64,000 nucleotides of DNA. Origin: Rapana venosa (taxonomy: Eukaryota; Mollusca; Gastropoda; Neogastropoda; Muricidae). The notes under the pieces were generated by a model, which had not been told where the DNA came from, did no database searches, and saw only the letters and a program-made list of their open reading frames with translations. Made by a program: the position numbers and the translations under genes. Location: contig CM054151.1 of NCBI GenBank assembly GCA_028751875.1, positions 40,190,733 through 40,254,732 of the forward strand, read 5' to 3'. Position 1 is the stretch's first letter. Each line of letters opens with the position of its first letter. This document shows positions 56,546 through 64,000 of this stretch, in pieces.

Positions 56546-56683
56546 TGATGAGTAGAGGAACTTGGGCCTCTCTCTTGCTACTACAGTCGTGCGATGAGAC
56601 TTAAGTTAGGCCAAGACACACTGGGATTAAATTTTCATTCCTCTTCTTGAATCTGGATGGTTTTGTTTCTAATTTGGAGGAGA

Positions 56684-56687
<4 letters not shown>

Positions 56688-56720
<33 letters not shown>

Positions 56721-56960
56721 GAGAGAGAGAGAGAAAAGAGAGAGAAGAGAGAATGTGCATGTTTACGCACGTACCCGAGACATTCCCTCTCTATCTCTCC
56801 CTCTCCCCTTACACATTACACCACACACTCGCGGGCGCCCACCACATACACGTGCCGCGCCGCGCGCACGCACACACCCCACACACACACAACACACACA
56901 CAAGCGAATATAATTCCAAATTGTTTATGATTACACTCAATTTTGTGTGTGTGTTGTGTG
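56688..56960. repeat. (GA)n and CA/GC alternating tracts
   Basis: GA at 56688-56755, CA with CGCG elements at 56810-56905, and a GCGCGCGCGCG stretch near 56961-56972. Confidence 0.85.
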
Positions 56961-57190
56961 CGCGCGCGCGCGTTGTGTAGTAGTACTTCAGTTTAACGTC
57001 CTTCCACTAAATAGTGATATCAGACGGAAAGTGTATTATGTGTGTGTGCGTGCGTGGCGTGCGTGCTGCGTGTGGTGTGTGTGTGGTGCCTGCACACACG
57101 GCGGGTGTTAGGGAGGAGGGGGATCACAAAATAATCAAACGCAATAAAAAGTATTATGAAAAAACACATAAACAAGAATTCGGGGGGGGG

Positions 57191-57690
57191 NNNNNNNNNN
57201 NNNNNNNNNNNNNNNNNNNNNNNNNNNNNNNNNNNNNNNNNNNNNNNNNNNNNNNNNNNNNNNNNNNNNNNNNNNNNNNNNNNNNNNNNNNNNNNNNNNN
57301 NNNNNNNNNNNNNNNNNNNNNNNNNNNNNNNNNNNNNNNNNNNNNNNNNNNNNNNNNNNNNNNNNNNNNNNNNNNNNNNNNNNNNNNNNNNNNNNNNNNN
57401 NNNNNNNNNNNNNNNNNNNNNNNNNNNNNNNNNNNNNNNNNNNNNNNNNNNNNNNNNNNNNNNNNNNNNNNNNNNNNNNNNNNNNNNNNNNNNNNNNNNN
57501 NNNNNNNNNNNNNNNNNNNNNNNNNNNNNNNNNNNNNNNNNNNNNNNNNNNNNNNNNNNNNNNNNNNNNNNNNNNNNNNNNNNNNNNNNNNNNNNNNNNN
57601 NNNNNNNNNNNNNNNNNNNNNNNNNNNNNNNNNNNNNNNNNNNNNNNNNNNNNNNNNNNNNNNNNNNNNNNNNNNNNNNNNNNNNNNNNN
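57191..57690. other. Assembly gap (500 N) with poor-quality right flank
   Basis: Exactly 500 N, a placeholder size. The left flank ends in poly-G. The right flank (57691-57860) is made of doubled and tripled bases (GGGCCCAAAATTTT style), which looks like homopolymer-stretched low-quality sequence rather than natural DNA. Confidence 0.95.
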
Positions 57691-57899
57691 TTTGGGCCCA
57701 AAATTTTTTTTTCCCCGTTGCCAAGTTTCCCAATTTTTAAAACCCAATTTGGCACAACCCTTTTTTCCCCAGTTTTTTTTCTTTTTCCCCCCAAAAAAAA
57801 ATCTTTATTCGACATTTAATAAAAATTTTAAAAAAACCAAAAGGGGAAATTTAGGGAGGAAAGAGAAGAGAGAAGGAGGGAGAGAGAGGGGGGGGAAAA

Positions 57900-58035
57900 A
57901 AAAACTCCCTCCTCTCTCCCTCTCCTCTCTACTCCCTCTCTCTCTCTCTCCTCTCTCTCTCTCTCACTCTCTCTCTCTCTCTCTGCTTCCCTCGCTTTTT
58001 GCACCCCTCTCTATCTTGCTTTTTGCCCCACCCCC
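57900..58035. repeat. (CT)n tract
   Basis: Interrupted CT repeat, then C-rich sequence to the right of the gap. Confidence 0.85.
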
Positions 58036-58105
58036 TCCCCCCTCCCACCCACCCCGATCCCAGGCTATTTTCCGTCAAAGCCTAGAAATAACGGTATAAT
58101 GACCT

Positions 58106-58119
58106 GTTTCCATGGCAAT
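58106..58119. promoter_or_regulatory. X-box-like palindrome
   Basis: GTTTCCATGGCAAT, one base from an ideal RFX X-box, in otherwise low-repeat sequence (58040-58200). Confidence 0.4.
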
Positions 58120-58468
58120 GCCATTTTTGGGGTTGTGCTGTGGGGTCCCGTGTTGCTGTGGGTCCTGTAATGACGGCAAGGCAATCATTTCTGGCATTTG
58201 ACACGAGCCCTGATTTGTAGAAACTGGGCTGACTTGTCACCCGCCATGTCTCCCTCTCAACAAATTGTTGGGGGTAGGAGTGGAGGTGAGGATGGGTGGC
58301 TAGCTAGAACTAGGGGCAAAAAAATGGGAGGGGAGGGAGTGGGTGGGAAGGCAATGATGGAAGGGAGGGGTAGGAAAAGGAAGAGCAATGGTTGATATTG
58401 TGAGCTGATAGGATATATTGCCCTATTTGCTTGTTGGTTGTTTTTTTATCTTCTCCTTGTACGTTCTG

Positions 58469-58477
58469 TGTGTGTGT

Positions 58478-58530
<53 letters not shown>

Positions 58531-58538
58531 TGTGTGTG
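58469..58538. repeat. (GT)n microsatellite
   Basis: GT repeat of about 70 bp. Confidence 0.95.
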
Positions 58539-58539
58539 T

Positions 58540-59520
58540 TTTCTATGAAAAAGTTGATTACATGAAGATGTTTTTGCTGATATCAGTTAAGGATCAATAC
58601 GAATTGCATGAAAACATTTATAGAAATCATTTAAACTGTGTTTTAGATGTCAGCGAAATAATTAAATGGAAACCTTTTTTTTCATGAAACACAAAAGCTT
58701 ACGAGAGAAACTGAGCATTCCATATTTATCTGAAATTATCGATATGTTGTTGTTTTTTATTAAGGAAAATACTTCTCAGTTTAAATCAGTGATTCGTGTC
58801 GACCTCTGCACAGTATCTTTTTTAAAAAAAGAAAAAGAAAGGACCAGAGGAAGAGCAAACAAAGTAACAAGGATGCTTTTTGTTTTATTACTTTTAAAAA
58901 GGCTGTTGCATTGGTGTATGGCCAAAGAAACCAGATTTACATTTTGGAATGTTGGCCTTTAAAGCACATAATACAGCAAACCTCACTGCGCTTAATAATT
59001 GATAGAATACAAAGTGTTCTCTAATCATCATAATTTGTGCATAAGTAGCATTTTTGCATGATTCACGTAAATTTAACGGGGTATAGGTTACATCACGCTA
59101 ATTAGCATAACTTCACAAAGTTTATCACCATCATTTTATTCAGGGTTAGAGTAGGTACATTTCTGTTCTCTCAAAAAAACATGAACGCTACGGATGAACA
59201 GCACTGATAGAGCGTTGCAGTGTCTATCGTCATGTGCCATAATTGACGGTTTGATGAGACACTACACTGACAATGGCTCCCAGTGGACGGCTGGCCGGTT
59301 CTGGACCTGAGACAGAATAAACCTGGATGTGATAGTGGTGTGATGTGGTCCATGAGAGTTTCTGAAGTGTTGGAGTAGTGATGATGAAGGACCAATATTT
59401 CAAAGTGTGTATAGCCCATCCAACCACGGAGGCTTCATCAGTTCAGACCAGTTTAGTTTTTTGGAGAGGACGTGCTTGCCTTTAATTGAATAGCAAGAAA
59501 GCGAATAGCTCTGTGTGTGT

Positions 59521-59567
<47 letters not shown>

Positions 59568-59688
59568 TGTGAAGTCAAGGTCAAAGTCAAACTTTTATTT
59601 TCAGATGGTACATTGAATAAGCAGTGCATTTGCTTTTTTTCATCGACCCATCTATCTAAAGAAAAACAAAAGCGAGAAAAAAAGATAG

Positions 59689-59721
<33 letters not shown>

Positions 59722-60480
59722 TGTGTGTGTGTGTGTAGACACGTAGAGAGAGAGGGAGAGAGAGAGAGATGTTGTGATGAAAAATGACACATGACAGGAT
59801 TTTACAAACATTAGTATGTAGGCATATTATCCACAATATCAGTGTGTAAGGTTACCAGCGAAGAAACACTAACATAGTATTGACTACTGGGAAAGTGATG
59901 TTTCCTACGTAAATGTCAAACGAATTAAACAAAACCTATCTGGACATTCTTTTGCAAATTACTGTGTAAAAATAAATCAGAAAAGGTTGAGTATTACATG
60001 CAAATGCGATTGATTGACTTTCGGAAAAAATAAAGTGTCTTTCGTACATATGCTTCGTTCACAGCTGAAACAGAATTCAATAGATTACTGGAGTATTTAA
60101 GTTTGTGCTTTATGTTAAAAATGTCTTGAAGGCGTGAATGATTGTATTGTAATTTGCAATTATTAACAAATTGACTTTGTATATTAGCTTAGTTATGTTT
60201 GACCATATAGAAATAATTCATTTGTTATTTTCACATTTGATGCTTTTGTGTGCCAGTCACAAAATGTTATGTAAAACAAAAAGGAACGCGAACAATTTAG
60301 TGATCATGATTATTTCCGTATTTTTTACAATTATTGGGCTCATATTCTCATTTATGTATTTTAATTTCCAAACAATGATGCATACTACACTGACCTGTCA
60401 TGAGAAAAGTGTGAAATAAGGAAGAGTTTTGTGTGTTTTTTGTTGTTGTTTGTTTGGGTATTTTGTTTTGGCTTTTTTTT
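58540..60480. other. AT-rich intergenic stretch, no recognised gene
   Basis: Holds GT repeats (59513-59570 and 59687-59736). I see no conserved coding frame. A GC-richer patch at 59160-59450 has an 82-codon minus frame without family resemblance. Confidence 0.5.
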
Positions 60481-60996
60481 TTTTGGGGGGGGGGGAGGAG
60501 GGATTGCATATTTGTTTATTTTTGATTGCGCTTTTTTTTTAATTTTTAAAAAATTACCTAGAGGTCTTACTCCTCTGCAGAAAGATCCTCTCAGTGGTAC
60601 CTGGCCTTGTTGAGGTGGAGCAGAGGAATGCACCTTTACAGCACACCTACTAATCACTGCAGTGCTGGAGCTTTTCTTACTTTGCATGAGGGAAAAAAAC
60701 CCAACAACAACAGTGTGTATTCAAGTCATCAAAAACATTTTTGTTACCCCCCCCCCTCCGCCCAAACAAAACAACAAAAACAGCAACACGAAAAACGAGA
60801 ACAACAACAACAACAACAACCCTAAAACAACACCAACAAACTCCTCCATAGTTTGGTGGTGGGGGGGCACTCTCAGGATCACCGAATTTTGATTTAAAAA
60901 AAGAGAAAAGATTGAATTTTTCGTGTCAGTTCAATGTGTCCACGAATTGTTCTGTCAGTTCAATGTGTCCACACCTTCTATGGTGTACTCCCCTCG

Positions 60997-60998
<2 letters not shown>

Positions 60999-61033
<35 letters not shown>

Positions 61034-61057
61034 CCCCCCCCCCCCCCCCCCCCCCCC
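60999..61057. repeat. Poly-C tract
   Basis: 32 C, one T, then 26 C. Proline frames across it are artefacts. Confidence 0.95.
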
Positions 61058-61249
61058 AAAGTTGACGAGTGTTTGTTTTTACAATTCTTGTCAAAGTTAT
61101 CTAAAGTGTAAGCCTAGTATGTATGCAGTGATGGTAGTCAGCAAAATGGACTAACAATGGGAGAGGAGCTTTGATACAAGGTCATGACGTCAAATAACGG
61201 GATGTGTCAAAACATACCAGCTTGGAAGAGTCAAAACAAATAGCTGATA

Positions 61250-61280
<31 letters not shown>

Positions 61281-61336
61281 ACCACTTGTAATGTATGTAT
61301 GCATGTATGTATGTATGTGAATATATCGATATTTAT

Positions 61337-61372
<36 letters not shown>
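61250..61372. repeat. (GT)n ... (CA)n inverted pair
   Basis: GT (61254-61280) and CA (61339-61372) flank about 60 bp, so the strand could fold into a long hairpin. Confidence 0.9.
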
Positions 61373-61375
<3 letters not shown>

Positions 61376-61739
61376 CCTCTCCTCCATCTCTTTTGCACTC
61401 ACTCAATATGCCGATGAAAACTGCTGAAGTACGGTGATGAAACGGTTACACTTTTGCTTAATAAGAAGCACGAATTATTCTGCTGTTTTTCCTGGGAAAA
61501 AGGGAAAACCCCAAGATGATAATTTATGTGTATGCTGGTGTTTGCCGTTTCTGTTTTTATTCAGATTACTTGTCATTATCAGTTGTGTTTTGCGTTCACA
61601 TTGTCAGTGTTTATTTAGTGTGACCTTATTTTGCTTTAAGTTAGTGTATTTTTTGTGCTCCGAGCTATCTCATCGTAAAATGCTCTGTAAGTTTGCAGTT
61701 GCATTGTATTACGTATTATCTTGTGTCTATGTTAATATT

Positions 61740-62450
61740 GTCTTGTGTCTGAAGTAAGATTTGTCACTGCCTACGTATAAATTGTCTTGTGTACGAAGTA
61801 GGATTTGTCATTACATATATATCGTCTTGTGTTTGAAGTAAAAATTGTCCTTTCATTTCATATTGTTTTTTGTTTTGCTTTTTTGTTTGAAGTAAGATAT
61901 TGTCGTGGATCCGAAGGAAGAATTGTCAATACATAACTTATTGTGTTTTGTTTGAAGTGAGATATTTTCTTGTGTCTGAAGTAAGAGTTGTCATTGCATA
62001 TTGTTTTCTATCTGGAGTAAGATTTGGCAATACATTGCTTAGTTTACTGTGTCTGAAGTAAGGTTTGCCATTCCTTATTGTCGTCTGTCTGAGTAAGACT
62101 TGTCAAATGTTGCATTACACATTCATTGTGCTGTGTCTGAAGTCAGGTTTGTCATTGCATCACACATTGTGTCTGGAGTAAAAAAAACAACAACATATAT
62201 ATTTTTTAAAAGTTATTACAGTACATATTGGTGGTTGTTGTGGGTTTTTTTTAATATATCTGTGGTAAGATTTGTTACTGTATTCCATATTTTGCTGTGT
62301 CTGAGGTAAGATTTGACATTATATATTGTGCTGTGTATGCAGTACGATTTGACATTAAATTACACATTGTGCTGTGTCTGAGGTAAGATTTTACATTACA
62401 TTACATATTGTGCTGTATCTGAAGTAAGTTTTGCCCACTGCATTACACAT
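61740..62450 (+). repeat. Diverged higher-period part of the GTCTGAAGTAAG tandem array
   Basis: The motif GTCTGAAGTAAGATTTGTCA or close variants recurs every 40-60 bp through about 700 bp (for example 61745, 61830, 61972, 62050, 62136, 62297), with spacers such as TTGTGCTGT and CATTACA. This is the older, decayed portion of the array that follows. Confidence 0.7.
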
Positions 62451-62695
62451 TGTGCTGTGTCTGGAGTAAGATTTGTCATTTCATTACAGATTGTGTCTGG
62501 AGTAAGATTTGTCATTTCATTACAGATTGTGTCTGGAGTAAGATTTGTCATTTCATTACAGATTGTGTCTGGAGTAAGATTTGTCATTTCATTACAGATT
62601 GTGTCTGGGGTAAGATTTTTCATGTCATTACAGATTGTGTCTGAAGTAAGATTTGTCACTGCATTACAGATTGTGCCTGGAGTAAGGTTTATCTT
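62451..62695 (+). repeat. 36-bp tandem repeat (minisatellite), about 6 units
   Basis: Units of 36 bp containing GTGTCTGGAGTAAGATTTG then TCATTTCATTACAGATT, nearly identical for about four copies and diverging at both ends. Because 36 is a multiple of 3, a 12-residue peptide repeats in frame on both strands; this is a property of the array, not evidence of a protein. Confidence 0.85.
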
Positions 62696-62839
62696 TACGC
62701 TGTGCATGAGTCGTGGGCTTAACCAAGGGTATAGTATTAGCGATGCACACATATTCATAGAAAGAGAACGTGATGACTTGCCGTTTCAGCAAGCATTCTG
62801 GGGTCACCAGAAACATCACAACCGCACGGCCTAAGAGAC

Positions 62840-62888
62840 ACTTAAACCACACACACACTTACGCACACACAAAGACACACACGCCACG

Positions 62889-62945
<57 letters not shown>

Positions 62946-63006
62946 ACACACACCCACACACACACACACGCCACGAACACACACGCACACTTTTTCCACC
63001 CCACCC

Positions 63007-63052
<46 letters not shown>

Positions 63053-63399
63053 GGTTGGGGGAAGTTAGCCGTTGGGCTGATTCTTTATGATATACTTTGT
63101 TTTGCCCTGCTTCTTCTCAAGGTAGTGTCTTCTGCAAGCTTGTGGATGGGGCAAGCCATTTGCCAAGGGGGGTGGCAGCATCTGTGACAGTATGACGTTA
63201 TCGCCCGCTTCATGTAATGACCATGCCGAAATAGCTCCTTGCCGATAATTATAGTTCTTAGCTCATTGATCAAATGAACGATATGGTACGATACGGTAAA
63301 GAAAGCTCAACTGACCCAGACTAAATCCTCGCGCACACCCACAGACACACAAACACAGACACACAAACACAGACACACGCGCGCACACACGCGCGCGCG

Positions 63400-63471
<72 letters not shown>
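62840..63471. repeat. (CA)n microsatellites
   Basis: CA tracts at 62840-62975, 63010-63049 and 63403-63470, the last preceded by CGCGCG. Between them, 63060-63300 is unique-looking sequence without a recognised feature. Confidence 0.9.
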
Positions 63472-63636
63472 GGAGTAGGGGTGGGTGGGTGGAGTTGCAT
63501 TCGCTTGCATTATGACCACACACACAAAATCTGTTAAAGAGACCAGCAAATGATAATATATATATTAGTACATGGGAATAATTTGTCATTTCGAATTACT
63601 GTTTAGTCGAGAACTTAATGCCGCCTACTGTTATAG

Positions 63637-63965
<329 letters not shown>

Positions 63966-64000
63966 TCTCTCTGTCTTTTCACTTTTGGTTGATGCTACTT

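Noticed and set aside
57014..58099. 361-codon frame
   Set aside because: Most of it is the run of N; the rest is low-quality or repeat sequence.
59171..59419. 82-codon minus-strand frame in a GC-richer patch
   Set aside because: Looks more like unique noncoding DNA or an unknown repeat; no homology recognised.
62451..62695. CRISPR-like array because of the regular 36-bp period
   Set aside because: The units are contiguous with no variable spacers, lie in an animal genome and grade into a decayed minisatellite.

Overview
The window is animal nuclear DNA, most likely from a lophotrochozoan and probably a marine gastropod mollusc. Evidence for a metazoan is direct: three intron-rich protein genes with GT-AG exons, several non-LTR retrotransposon classes, tRNA- and 5S-headed SINEs, very long (CA)n/(GA)n microsatellites and long poly-G/poly-C runs. 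The mollusc assignment is an inference from repeat style and protein similarity; no species can be named. There are no bacterial-type operons and no CRISPR array.

Layout. (1) 325-15849, minus strand: 5' part of XRN1, the cytoplasmic 5'-3' exoribonuclease. Twelve coding exons (about 463 residues) carry all the catalytic acidic residues of the nuclease domain, and the gene runs off the left edge. (2) 16097-24370, plus strand: complete four-exon SPCS1, signal peptidase complex subunit 1. XRN1 and SPCS1 are head to head with 247 bp between start codons, so they probably share a bidirectional promoter. (3) 24371-32162: convergent intergenic or 3'UTR space with SINEs and one possible extra minus-strand terminal exon (27882-28068). 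(4) 32163-43788, minus strand: seven-exon LRRC23, a leucine-rich-repeat radial-spoke protein of motile cilia and sperm flagella. It has an RFX-type X-box about 60 bp upstream of its ATG and an apparent one-base frameshift in exon 5. (5) 43860-64000: about 20 kb with no recognisable coding gene. It is dominated by microsatellites and homopolymers, but holds several strong X-box-like palindromes, a diverged duplicated noncoding element (54.4 and 56.4 kb), a 36-bp tandem array (62.46-62.69 kb) and a 500-base assembly gap.

The introns and spacers are full of retroelements: a decayed CR1/L2-like LINE (2.9-6.0 kb), a LINE with an inverted 5' half typical of twin priming (17.18-19.12 kb), a LINE fragment with an intact RNase H ORF (39.6-40.5 kb), and a 5'-truncated RTE-like element (41.7-42.5 kb). 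The SINEs are modular: the same bodies and tails occur with different tRNA heads, and in one case with either a tRNA or a 5S rRNA head.

The three genes share no pathway: XRN1 degrades decapped mRNA, SPCS1 belongs to ER signal peptidase, LRRC23 is axonemal. The most notable observations are the head-swapped SINEs, the twin-primed LINE, the X-box cluster and duplicated noncoding element beyond LRRC23, a (TG)32 tract that replaces the polypyrimidine tract before LRRC23 exon 4, and the LRRC23 frameshift. All calls come from reading the sequence; no alignment or database search was run.
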